Origin: JAGQPD01 sp020426865
GTDB lineage: Bacteria > Planctomycetota > Planctomycetia > Pirellulales > Pirellulaceae
DNA length: 64,000 nt
Assembly (NCBI GenBank): GCA_041399065.1
Contig: JAWKTN010000008.1
Coordinates: forward strand, 62,001 to 126,000
Direction: 5' to 3'
A model generated the notes under the pieces. It was not told the origin of the DNA. It saw only the letters and a list, made by a program, of their open reading frames with translations, and did no database searches. Made by a program: the position numbers and the translations under genes. Shown piece by piece: positions 1-11,506 of this stretch. Position 1 is the first letter of the stretch. Each line of letters starts with the position of its first letter.

Positions 1-1
1 A

Positions 2-418
2 CTCAGCCAGTTCGCCAAACCGTACGGGCTAAATGTCATCGTCGAAAACCACGGCGGACTCTCCTCCAACGGCAAGTGGCTCGCGAAAGTTATCCAGACC
101 GTTGGCCTCGATAACTGCGGGACCCTTCCCGATTTCGGCAACTTCCGCCTCGATGGCGACAACTGGTACGATCGCTATCAAGGGGTCACCGAACTGATGC
201 CCCATGCCAAAGCCGTCTCCGCCAAAAGCCACGACTTCGATCGCCAAGGCAACGAAACCCATACCGATTACCGCAAGATGATGAAGATCGTCCTCGACGC
301 CGGGTATCATGGCTTCGTTGGCATCGAATACGAAGGGAGCAGCGTCTCGGAAGCCGATGGGATCGTCGCCACCCGAAAATTGCTCGAACGTGTTCGCGAC
401 GAACTAGCCAACGCCTAA
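2..418 (+). CDS. Sugar phosphate isomerase/epimerase family protein, 3' part only
   Basis: The open frame enters from the left edge and gives the last 138 residues of a TIM-barrel protein of the xylose isomerase-like (AP endonuclease 2) superfamily. Visible motifs are VENHGG near the edge, the LPDFGNF segment, KSHDF, and a C-terminal GFVGIEYEG followed by an ATRKLLER helix, which are typical of the metal-binding strands of this superfamily. Such proteins isomerise or epimerise sugars and cyclitols in the cytoplasm; the substrate cannot be told from this fragment. The start lies outside the window. The family assignment is fairly secure, the reaction is not. Confidence 0.75.
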   Translation, partial: LSQFAKPYGLNVIVENHGGLSSNGKWLAKVIQTVGLDNCGTLPDFGNFRLDGDNWYDRYQGVTELMPHAKAVSAKSHDFDRQGNETHTDYRKMMKIVLDAGYHGFVGIEYEGSSVSEADGIVATRKLLERVRDELANA

Positions 419-953
419 TCCACTCCCCCCCCCAAAAAAATCCCACACCACTCCGCGCCGCTCGCGGTTTGCCCCGAGCCGGCGCGGCGGTGAGGTGTGT
501 GCGGTGCGGTCTGGCAGTGTGGTGGGAATACTCTTGATGCGGTCGGCCGTCGGCTTCTGCAGTCTTTCTAGTCTTCCTGTATTGCCTTGGCTTCGTAATC
601 TGTCCTCCGTGCCCAAATCGCTCGCCTCCTCCTCGTGGTGCTCGATATTCCCATTATTTGTTCCGATTTGGTCGACTTTTTTTTGAAATCTTCCATTTCC
701 TGTGTGGACAGTTTCGAAAACGGGAACCGGTCGCGTGCCTAAAAAACAGGCAGATCCCTCGCTGCCTGCATGCTGGGCAGCTGTGCGCAAAATCGTGCAT
801 GCAATGCTATCAGTGAAAGCGTGACGTAAGTGCTTGCAGTGCAATCATATCGGTGCTGGCCTTGACTTAATTGGCAAGATTCGGTTATCTCGCGTCTATG
901 TGGCCGCGAAGGAATGTTTGTTTTGCCAATCTCACAAGGAAGGAGTCCAGGAA
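419..953. other. Intergenic region without a supported gene
   Basis: About 535 bases with no convincing coding frame on either strand. It begins with a C-run and A-run just after the upstream stop. A possible promoter for the next gene is TTGACT at 862-867 followed 17 bases later by TTATCT at 885-890; the second box fits the sigma-70 consensus poorly. The stretch directly before the next gene carries a clear ribosome binding site. Confidence 0.4.
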
Positions 954-1388
954 ATGTACGAATCGACTCAACAATTGCCCCACCTATCGATCCACCGTGG
1001 CGGCACGACCGACAACCGCGCTCAAGAAATTTTCCGACACGCGCAAGATCTGTTCCGGCAGCAGCCGGATTGGGTCACGTTTTTTCGGGAGGTGCTTGGT
1101 GTCGACGGGATCGCTCGTCGCCTATGTCCATCCACCAAGGATATCACGGAGCTGGAGCAGACTCGCGAGTACGGCGAGATCCAGCAGATGCTGGCCAAGC
1201 TGCGCGAGAAGCGCACCGGCGTCCCCTCGGACGGCACCGAGCCGACGCGAGTGATCACGGTGCGGCTGCCCAAGAGCGTCCACGAATTCTTGCGCAATGA
1301 AGCTCACGAGCGGAAAACCAGCATGAACAAGCTGTGCATCTCCAAGTTGCTGCAGATGGTGGATGAAGGGTTGATTCCCAATGACTAG
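954..1388 (+). CDS. Ribbon-helix-helix domain protein (HicB/Arc-like), 144 aa
   Basis: Small cytoplasmic protein of unknown role. The C-terminal part, about residues 99-135, reads VITVRLPKSVHEFLRNEA followed by a helix with SMNKLCISKLL, which is the pattern of a ribbon-helix-helix DNA-binding domain as in HicB or Arc-type antitoxins. The first 90 residues form a separate helical region with no recognised motif. The start at 954 was chosen because it follows AAGGAAGGAG at the right distance; the open frame extends upstream but without such a site. No toxin gene (HicA or other) lies beside it, so an antitoxin role is not supported; a solitary regulator is more likely. Confidence 0.7.
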   Translation: MYESTQQLPHLSIHRGGTTDNRAQEIFRHAQDLFRQQPDWVTFFREVLGVDGIARRLCPSTKDITELEQTREYGEIQQMLAKLREKRTGVPSDGTEPTRVITVRLPKSVHEFLRNEAHERKTSMNKLCISKLLQMVDEGLIPND

Positions 1389-1662
1389 GAGGTAGCGGCG
1401 AAAGAGTTTTCGGGGTTGGGCTGGGTTGATAAAACGTCTCCGAACGAGGCCATCTTGGCGGGTGACCCGTGTTCCGCAACTGACACGGGGCCCGCTGCCA
1501 CCCCTTCACTCCACCGGGGCTTCCGCCAAGCGTTGCTTCGACATCGCAGCCAAAACGCGTGTACGAATCGTCCACCGACGGTGACGAAAACTGCTGTTAC
1601 CGGTTAGAATGAACTCGGTTCATTCAGCTGTCAGCATTTTTAGAGGCATCACCGAGTTTTCC

Positions 1663-2043
1663 ATGCTACGCGAGTATTTGTTTGCCAAGATCCACCGGTG
1701 CGTGGTGACCGGGTGTCATCCGAACTACATGGGGTCGATCACGATCGATCCGGAGCTACTGGACTGCACTGGTATCCAGGTCAATGAAAAAGTGTTGATT
1801 GCCGATTGCGAGAATGGCAATCGATTTGAGACGTACGTTTTTGAAGGGGAACGTGGCTCAGGTCAGATTTTGCTCAATGGTGCCGCCGCCACGCTCACTC
1901 AGGTCGGCCATCGGGTATTGGTCATGGCATTCTGCCAGTTGACGCCGGAAGAGGCCTGCACCCATCGACCGAAGGTAGTGATTTGCGACGAGCGCAATCG
2001 GGCCGCCAGGCAACTCACCTACGAGCCGGCGAAGTCTTGCTGA
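1663..2043 (+). CDS. panD: Aspartate 1-decarboxylase proenzyme
   Basis: Makes beta-alanine from L-aspartate for pantothenate and coenzyme A synthesis; a pyruvoyl enzyme that cleaves itself. The 126-residue product matches the family length. It shows MLREYLFAKIHR at the N terminus, YMGSITID with the self-cleavage site between Gly24 and Ser25, NEKV, RFETYV, and GERGSGQILLNGAAA. The start at 1663 gives the canonical N terminus; an upstream ATG at 1609 in frame would add 18 residues not seen in the family. No other pantothenate gene is adjacent. The last 25 bases overlap the end of the convergent kinase gene. Confidence 0.95.
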   Translation: MLREYLFAKIHRCVVTGCHPNYMGSITIDPELLDCTGIQVNEKVLIADCENGNRFETYVFEGERGSGQILLNGAAATLTQVGHRVLVMAFCQLTPEEACTHRPKVVICDERNRAARQLTYEPAKSC

Positions 2044-4262
2044 TGGGCGGACGCGGTTTCCGGTTGTCCACGCGACCTGCGACGCGGTCGCGTCGCGATC
2101 GTGAGGATCAGGAGTAGGCCGGCAAGAGCCGAAACGCCCGCGCCGCTCCACAGAATCGCGTAAACATAATCGGAGACCCTGTTGACGCGAGAGAGTTCGC
2201 CCAGCGCCACGACGCGGAACGCGTGTCGGTCGAGGATCTCGGAAAATGGTTCCAGCGTTAACGACGGACCACGAAGGTCCGACGAACGCAGTTCAACAAT
2301 CGCATCGTAGAGTTTTTCGAGTCGAGCGATGGAAATCTCTTCGTCCGGAAAGCGACCTACGGCATCCTCCAGCGACTTGGTCGAGAATAGCTGCCAGCTT
2401 CCCGAATCTCGACCGCCAAAGCGCGACCGCATCCTTGTTGGTTCCAGATCGATCACCAAGTCCACTCTGTCCTTCGACGACATCTGGCTGTCGCGCCAGA
2501 TCCGCAAGTTCAGCACGCGACGGCGGCTGCCCGACATATCACGCGTTCCCGGACTGAGATTGCCGCTCCCCATGGCGAGAGCACTGACACGAATGTTGCT
2601 TCCCGGATCCACGATGAATTCGCCAGCCGTACCGTCGTTAACATAGTATTCGCGCGGTGCTTGATTCTGTACCCAACTACGTTCGATCCAGAACGTGGCG
2701 ATTGCCACGACGAGCAGCCAGGTGAGCATGAATCCGAGCGTAGCGGCCAGCGTTCGCCATGGCCATCGAAGAGGTGCGGTGATTCGTCGCATGATCGCCT
2801 GGGAAAGCCACGTCGCTGCGGCCTTTGACTTTTGCCATCGCTGCGGCGCCTTGGCAAGTTGATCGTAGAGCGTCGACTCGACGCGATCCACGACATTGCC
2901 GGCTCGACGAAACAACCCGTGGGGACGATCGGCCGTCGCAAAAGTCTGGCTCCCGCCACGATGCGTCATCAAGAACAACGCCCAGATCGACATGGGAAAA
3001 GCGATAATCACACCGAAGTGGATCGGCGTCACGCCCAAAAGTGCCGCAGCAAGCGCCCAGCCAAGGCTGCAGCGTTTGAACATTTGCCAGGCGCCAAATC
3101 CAAGAACACCAACCACCAGCAAATGCAAGATGCCTAGCGGCGAACTACTAAGCAGGGCAAAACCAGCGAACAGGTCAATCAAGACCGCGATAAACAGCCC
3201 GATGGCTGGCCAACGCAGGTCATAGAGCAGTCCCGTATCCGGTACAGGTGACATGTGAGTGCGATTCCCAGCCGTTTCGGTGGCGTGTTCGACACTCGTT
3301 TTGACTTCGGTAGCCGTTTGGTATCGCCGCTGCGGTTCCTTCTCCAACGCTCGCAATACGACCTCATCCAGTTTCACATCGATCCGCACTTTTTGTGAAG
3401 GTGGTGCAAAACGTCCGATCGGAAGTTCGCCTGTCAGTAACTCATACAAGACAACTCCCAGTGAATAGATATCTGCCCGATGGTCCACCTCCTGAGGACG
3501 CTCGATTTGTTCGGGTGCCATGTATTGTGGCGTCCCCATCACTTGACGTGTTCCCGTTAACGTGAAATCCTCGTGGCCACCGCGGACAAGTTTCGCCAAA
3601 CCAAAATCAGCAATCTTCACTTGGCCGTTCTTGCCGAGCAAGATATTCTCCGGCTTGATGTCACGATGAACGACTCCATGATCATGGGCATACTGCAATG
3701 CGTCGCAGATCATCGGCACGATCGCCAATGCCTCCGCCGGCTTGAGTTTCGATTCCTTGACAACCTGTCGCAGATTTGTGCCGTCGACGTATTCCATCAC
3801 GAAATAGTAAGTACCATTGCGAATGCCAAAATCGTGAAGGCCCAAAATCGCCGGGTGAGCGAGCCGGGCCAACGTGCGAGCTTCACGCGTGAATCGTTCG
3901 GCAAATGCCACGTCGGTCGCAATATCCGGACGCAAGATCTTTAGCGCCACCTGCCGGTCAAGGTGCTTTTGCCGTGCCAAATAGACCAGTCCCATGCCTC
4001 CTTGGCCGAGCAACGATTGGATCTCAAGTTCCGGAAACTGCGCGCGGAGGTCGTCGATTTCCGGAAGCTTGGGCGACGCCTGTGGTTCAGCCGCGGTGTC
4101 GCTGGGCGGGATCCCGCTGGACAATGGTGCATTCGCAGGATCCACGGGAGGTCGTACATCGGTATCAAATCCAGCTCGGAGCATGCATTCCGGGCACAAC
4201 GCATGTTCCGAATCGGATGGAATCGGGCGACCACATTGCGGACAAGGATTGGTTGGATTCAT
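2019..4262 (-). CDS. Membrane-anchored Ser/Thr protein kinase with N-terminal zinc ribbon
   Basis: A 747-residue Hanks-type kinase. It begins with a CPQC...CPEC zinc ribbon (Cys 7, 10, 23, 26), then a complete kinase domain: glycine loop LGQGGMG near 85-91, catalytic Lys108, HRD with Asp202, DFG with Asp220, and a GTPQYMAPEQ activation segment. After the kinase come several hydrophobic segments and a long C-terminal region ending in one more membrane span followed by an arginine-rich tail. It likely phosphorylates cytoplasmic targets in response to an envelope or cytoplasmic signal. It lies 125 bases downstream of an ECF sigma gene on the same strand, a frequent planctomycete pairing, so the sigma factor is a likely partner. 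Substrate and signal are unknown. Confidence 0.9.
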   Translation of the reverse strand: MNPTNPCPQCGRPIPSDSEHALCPECMLRAGFDTDVRPPVDPANAPLSSGIPPSDTAAEPQASPKLPEIDDLRAQFPELEIQSLLGQGGMGLVYLARQKHLDRQVALKILRPDIATDVAFAERFTREARTLARLAHPAILGLHDFGIRNGTYYFVMEYVDGTNLRQVVKESKLKPAEALAIVPMICDALQYAHDHGVVHRDIKPENILLGKNGQVKIADFGLAKLVRGGHEDFTLTGTRQVMGTPQYMAPEQIERPQEVDHRADIYSLGVVLYELLTGELPIGRFAPPSQKVRIDVKLDEVVLRALEKEPQRRYQTATEVKTSVEHATETAGNRTHMSPVPDTGLLYDLRWPAIGLFIAVLIDLFAGFALLSSSPLGILHLLVVGVLGFGAWQMFKRCSLGWALAAALLGVTPIHFGVIIAFPMSIWALFLMTHRGGSQTFATADRPHGLFRRAGNVVDRVESTLYDQLAKAPQRWQKSKAAATWLSQAIMRRITAPLRWPWRTLAATLGFMLTWLLVVAIATFWIERSWVQNQAPREYYVNDGTAGEFIVDPGSNIRVSALAMGSGNLSPGTRDMSGSRRRVLNLRIWRDSQMSSKDRVDLVIDLEPTRMRSRFGGRDSGSWQLFSTKSLEDAVGRFPDEEISIARLEKLYDAIVELRSSDLRGPSLTLEPFSEILDRHAFRVVALGELSRVNRVSDYVYAILWSGAGVSALAGLLLILTIATRPRRRSRGQPETASAHQQDFAGS

Positions 4263-4387
4263 CGCTCTGACTTACTGCCTCAACACATTCGTCGATACGC
4301 CATGTCTGTTGACGGAACTCCACGAGTTGCCGACTGCCAATCTATCCGCAGGAACTTCCTCAAGGTTACAGCAGGACCTGTGTTTTT

Positions 4388-5125
4388 TTAGCCGCGCCGC
4401 CCGACGGCACGAAACAACTCCGCCAATTCGTCCGCAACTTCTTCCGGGCTTGACACGGTATTGGCGATCAGCCGGCGAAGCTCATCACGATATCGTTGAC
4501 GGAGGCGATGGGCCGCCACCTTGATGGCGCCTTCCGTCATTCCCAGCTTTGTTACTAGTTCGGCCAGAGGAATACGGTCCTGGTTGCCGTCGAGATGCCC
4601 ACGAAGTGCGCTGAAGAGGGCCGACTTCTCCCGACGTTGGTAGTCAGCAGCCACATTGTCAACGGCGGAGTTGATAAGCGTCAACGCCCAGCGGCGATGA
4701 TAGATGAGTTCGGGCGTTAAGCAATCGATCGGCTCCTGACGGTACCGGGATTCCGCGGCTTGGCAATCCAGCGAAAACAGCGTGCAGTCGCCCCCCCGCT
4801 TTTTCGCCGCTGCTCGCCGCCGCCAATCGACGACAAACTTCTTTAACGATCCCAACAGAAACGCCCGGAAGCGGCCCATTTCCGGTGCGGCTCGCGAAAT
4901 GGAGTTCTTCCGCAGCAGCGAAGCAATAAAATCTTGAGTAATATCCTGGGCGTCTTCTACCGTGCAGCCTTGGCGACGCAGATAGGCATAGAGCGGATAC
5001 CAATAGCGCTGGCACAGGCCTTGCAGTGCGGCACGCGATTCGTCGCCATCCAGCGACCGGGCATTGCGCACGAGACTCCATTGCGTCGTATAGAAATGTG
5101 CATCGCGTGACGAGGAAGAGGACAT
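4388..5125 (-). CDS. ECF-type RNA polymerase sigma factor, kinase-associated
   Basis: A 245-residue sigma factor. Region 2 is visible as a helical N-terminal half with DAQDITQDFIASLL and GRFRAFLLGSLKKFVVDWRR, and region 4 as LVTKLGMTEGAIKVAAHRLRQRYRD, a helix-turn-helix that would read a -35 element. The central part contains a longer linker than classical ECF factors, which fits the planctomycete group encoded next to Ser/Thr kinases. No anti-sigma gene is adjacent; the downstream kinase gene on the same strand is the likely regulator. It probably directs transcription of a small regulon. Target promoters cannot be named. Confidence 0.88.
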   Translation of the reverse strand: MSSSSSRDAHFYTTQWSLVRNARSLDGDESRAALQGLCQRYWYPLYAYLRRQGCTVEDAQDITQDFIASLLRKNSISRAAPEMGRFRAFLLGSLKKFVVDWRRRAAAKKRGGDCTLFSLDCQAAESRYRQEPIDCLTPELIYHRRWALTLINSAVDNVAADYQRREKSALFSALRGHLDGNQDRIPLAELVTKLGMTEGAIKVAAHRLRQRYRDELRRLIANTVSSPEEVADELAELFRAVGRRG

Positions 5126-5315
5126 TCGAGGTTATCAGTTGAATCAGCTTGCCGTCGTTCGCGACCTCACCACCGGGGCCAATGCGCCGTGCCATTATCC
5201 AGCAAGGCACCGCAATAGTCAATGTTGTCCGACAGAACCCCTGGGCTGAGTACGGGCACGAGGACGGTTACGACGATGTGCCACCCGGTTGTCTTGTGCT
5301 TGCTTGTTTTGCATT

Positions 5316-5385
5316 GCGGCTTTGCCGCGGTACGGCTGAGGACAGCCGTGGGACTTTGACGGCTAAGAACAGCCGTGGGACTTTT
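5316..5385. repeat. Tandem 27-base stem-loop units
   Basis: Two 27-base direct repeats (5332-5358 and 5359-5385) agree at 24 positions. Each holds a hairpin, ACGGCTG-AGGA-CAGCCGT in the first and ACGGCT-AAGAAC-AGCCGT in the second, followed by GGGACTTTK. A related shorter hairpin GCGGC-TTT-GCCGC precedes them at 5316-5328. The plus-strand read ends in a T run like a terminator. The units lie between the end of the endonuclease-family gene and the start of the ECF sigma gene, both on the minus strand. They resemble the units at 30197-30256. Confidence 0.75.
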
Positions 5386-5397
5386 TCAGGACGGTCA

Positions 5398-6408
5398 TTA
5401 TCGCGAGTGAGGTAGAATGCCAAGATCCACGATTACCGCTCGGTGGTCGGAACCCACGTCTGGTCCGATGAATCGCCCGGAAGCGGTCAGTTGATCGGGG
5501 ATCAACACGTGGTCGATGGGGATTTGCAGCAGTCCACCGAAGAGAAACCATGTCGGCTGGACGCCAAAACCTCGCCGGCTGTCGCGCAGTCTCGAGGTTT
5601 TCAATAGATCGCCAAAACAATAGGACCATGAGGTCGTATTCAGATCGCCGGCGACGATGCACGGGATGTCTGACTGCGCGGCCAGTTGGGCGACGGCCTG
5701 CAGTTGAATGTCTCGGGTGCGGGTCATCGCGCCATTGATCGGCGGTACGGGGTGCGTTCCAATGAAACGGAAGCGATGTCCATCGACATGGATCGTCGTC
5801 ACAAGCGTCGGCAAGTCGTGTGCCGAGAGCGACCTGACCGCCTGCTCGGTCAACTCATGGCGACTGTAGATAGCAATCCCAAAATTGTCCTCGCGCGGTT
5901 GCTCCATCTGGTACTCGAAGTCGGCGAAGAGACTGACTGCGTGCAAGTCGTCGAGCCAGGATTGATTCACTTCCATCATCAGCAGCACATCAGGTTGGTA
6001 CTTGCGGATGCAGTTGGCGACTGATTCGCGATGCGGATTGCGAGTATTAACGTTCAGCGACATGACACGCAGAGTAGACACGTCTGTGTCGCTCGCGGGC
6101 GCGGTGGGATCGCGCAGTTGCAGGGGCACGACCAAGACCAAATTGACGATTGCCATGAGCATGGCGATCGCCGCGGGCTTCCGTCGCTGCCACTGTAGCA
6201 GGGTAATGCTTCCGACCAACAGGAACATTGCGTAATAGACACGGTAGTGGCAGAATAGATCGAGGATCCACCACCAGCGGCCGGCGAATGCGAGGAGGCT
6301 TGCGCCCGCAACGCCCAGGCACAAGAATTCCAAACGGCGTTCGACGAAACCGCGAACCCACGTTGGCCGGTGTCGGTCCTCCTTCAATTCGATCGCGCTC
6401 TGGGACAT
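5398..6408 (-). CDS. Endonuclease/exonuclease/phosphatase family protein with N-terminal membrane segments
   Basis: A 336-residue protein. The first 90 residues hold three hydrophobic segments that should anchor it in the membrane. The rest is an EEP fold: RVMSLNVNTRN, PDVLLMMEVNQSW with the metal-binding Glu, NFGIAIYSR, FIGTHPVPP, VAGDLNTT and a C-terminal GSDHRAVIVDL with the catalytic Asp-His. The catalytic domain is probably on the outer face. Proteins of this kind cleave phosphodiesters of nucleic acids, lipids or nucleotides; the substrate is not evident. A GAGG site lies five bases before the chosen ATG. No operon partner is apparent. Confidence 0.88.
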   Translation of the reverse strand: MSQSAIELKEDRHRPTWVRGFVERRLEFLCLGVAGASLLAFAGRWWWILDLFCHYRVYYAMFLLVGSITLLQWQRRKPAAIAMLMAIVNLVLVVPLQLRDPTAPASDTDVSTLRVMSLNVNTRNPHRESVANCIRKYQPDVLLMMEVNQSWLDDLHAVSLFADFEYQMEQPREDNFGIAIYSRHELTEQAVRSLSAHDLPTLVTTIHVDGHRFRFIGTHPVPPINGAMTRTRDIQLQAVAQLAAQSDIPCIVAGDLNTTSWSYCFGDLLKTSRLRDSRRGFGVQPTWFLFGGLLQIPIDHVLIPDQLTASGRFIGPDVGSDHRAVIVDLGILPHSR

Positions 6409-6663
6409 AGTGCCTCGGTCGTAATTCGCTCACTGCTCGATAGATTGCCTAAAAATAGCGGTTCCAGCAAGTCCCAGGAAGCGGCCGATGGACGCGATCT
6501 AGGGAAAATCCTTGCAAGTTGAGGCTATTGCCGCTACATTAACGGTGAGATTGTGGAACAGGAAAGGATTGAGGAACAGGAAAGGCATGTTGGCGTTGCT
6601 CGTCTGACGAGTGGCGACCGTCTGGCTAGGTGTCAACGTCCTTACCGTGGAGGGCTTGGTGAC

Positions 6664-7305
6664 ATGATGGTTCCATACAATCTTGTGCCCTGCGATCTCG
6701 ATCTGACGACTCACTTTGGATTATTCACTGCGGTTGGAGGACTGGCGGTTGGTGCCCTGTGGGACGTATTGGGGCGATACTTACCGAACGTCAACCTGCA
6801 TTCGGCCGCTGCCCTGTTGAATCGGTCCGACGATGAATCAGCTGACGACGAACCACCAGCACGACGACCGGCCGACGAAGTTCGAGCGCAGGCGGAGTTG
6901 GCCGAGCGATCCTTCCAGCAGTGCGTGAAAGCTGGTCACCTTCAAGCCGCGTTAGCGATCTATCACAAAGTTCCCGCAAGATCACGTACGAAGTATTGGC
7001 ACTTGCCAGAGGGTCTGCTTGTTGACCTGATCAAGGGCTTGCACCACGAAAAGAAATGGAGTGATTCGGTGCCGTTCATGGTCGATCTGTTGCATGCGGC
7101 GCCGGAGCGCACGCACAACATTCGTTTGAAGCTGGCACAGATTCTCGTGCAAGTCGAGCATCGACCGCGACAAGCCATGCAGGTGCTCAGTGTTCTCCCG
7201 GCCCAGTTGCCGGAATCAATCGAGAAGCAGCGGAGTTCGATTTGGGCGCTTGCGCAGCGAAAGGTCAAGGAAGGTGCTGTCGAAAAGCCCACCGAGGAGT
7301 GGTAG
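6664..7305 (+). CDS. Hypothetical protein with helical-repeat (TPR-like) C-terminal part
   Basis: The product of about 213 residues is not assigned to a named family. A hydrophobic stretch near residues 18-36 (FGLFTAVGGLAVGALWDVL) may be a membrane segment. Residues 80-205 form repeated helix pairs (AERSFQQCVKAGHLQAALAIYHKV and later units) resembling TPR repeats used for protein contacts. The start at 6664 follows GGAGG at 6651-6655; the frame is open further upstream but lacks such a site. It ends six bases before truB, so the two are probably cotranscribed and may be translationally coupled. Function unknown. Confidence 0.65.
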   Translation: MMVPYNLVPCDLDLTTHFGLFTAVGGLAVGALWDVLGRYLPNVNLHSAAALLNRSDDESADDEPPARRPADEVRAQAELAERSFQQCVKAGHLQAALAIYHKVPARSRTKYWHLPEGLLVDLIKGLHHEKKWSDSVPFMVDLLHAAPERTHNIRLKLAQILVQVEHRPRQAMQVLSVLPAQLPESIEKQRSSIWALAQRKVKEGAVEKPTEEW

Positions 7306-7311
7306 GCGAGC

Positions 7312-8199
7312 ATGTTTGGATTATTAAATGTCAACAAGCCATCCGGGATTACGTCGCGGGATGCCGTGAATCAGATCCAACGGTTGATCCGGCCGCACAA
7401 GGTCGGACATGCGGGAACCTTGGATCCTCTTGCGTCGGGGGTATTGGTGATTGGTGTTGGCGGGGCGACGCGGCTGATCTCCTATGTGCATCAGCTGCCG
7501 AAATCGTATCTTGCCACGTTTGTGTTAGGACAGTCAAGTGTTACGGATGATATTGAGGGCGAAGTGACTCGCTTGGCCGACGCCCCCGTGCCGTCGCGAA
7601 TTGAAGTGGATCGAATCCTGCCGGAGTTTATCGGCACGATTTCGCAAGTTCCCCCCGCATATTCAGCCGTCAAGGTAAACGGCAACCGGGCGTATGCGTT
7701 GGCACGCAAGGGACATGATGTAACGCTGACTGCTCGTGATGTGGAGATTTTTGACCTGCAGGTCGTGCGGTACGAATACCCTGCGATGGAACTGCTCATT
7801 CATTGTGGTAGTGGTACGTATGTTCGTGCCATCGGACGCGATTTGGCCCAGCGGTTGGGAACGGTTGCGGTAATGTCATGTCTTTGTCGGACCTCTGTTG
7901 GTCCGTTCGCCTTGGACAGCGCAGTGGAATTGTCACAGCTTCGTGAACTCGGTGTCGCCAAATACTTGCGTCCCGACGTCGATGCCGTGCCACATCTGCC
8001 CCGCGTGAGCTTGTCAGCGGAACAAGTCGCCACCGTCTCGATGGGCAAGTTTGTGGAATTGTCGGCTGGTGGCGATCATCGGGAGATGGCCGCGACCGAC
8101 GAGCGAACTCAGCTCGTGGCCATTTTGACTTGTCGTGCCCCCGGTACATGGGGAGCGTCGAAGTGCTTCACCAGCTACTTGCCGACATTTCCGGGATAA
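7312..8199 (+). CDS. truB: tRNA pseudouridine(55) synthase
   Basis: Converts uridine 55 of the T-loop in most tRNAs to pseudouridine. The 295-residue protein opens with GLLNVNKPSGITSRD and carries the catalytic motif GHAGTLDPLASG with Asp38, then the VPPAYSAVKVNG and GTYVRAIGRDL motifs. A C-terminal region after residue 210 is compatible with a small PUA-like or degenerate tail. It starts six bases after the TPR-like gene, which suggests one transcript. In many bacteria truB sits with infB, rbfA and rpsO; none of these is in view. Confidence 0.96.
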   Translation: MFGLLNVNKPSGITSRDAVNQIQRLIRPHKVGHAGTLDPLASGVLVIGVGGATRLISYVHQLPKSYLATFVLGQSSVTDDIEGEVTRLADAPVPSRIEVDRILPEFIGTISQVPPAYSAVKVNGNRAYALARKGHDVTLTARDVEIFDLQVVRYEYPAMELLIHCGSGTYVRAIGRDLAQRLGTVAVMSCLCRTSVGPFALDSAVELSQLRELGVAKYLRPDVDAVPHLPRVSLSAEQVATVSMGKFVELSAGGDHREMAATDERTQLVAILTCRAPGTWGASKCFTSYLPTFPG

Positions 8200-8324
8200 T
8201 CCGCATCCTCGTTGCTCTCGACCCAGCGAAAACGCTGTTGTTGACAGAAACGCCCGACGATCGTTTGCGCCGTAGGCTACACTTCCCGGGGGACCGTATC
8301 AGGAAGTGTTAGCCGAGCCCGGAT

Positions 8325-11504
<3,180 letters not shown>

Positions 11505-11506
11505 GG

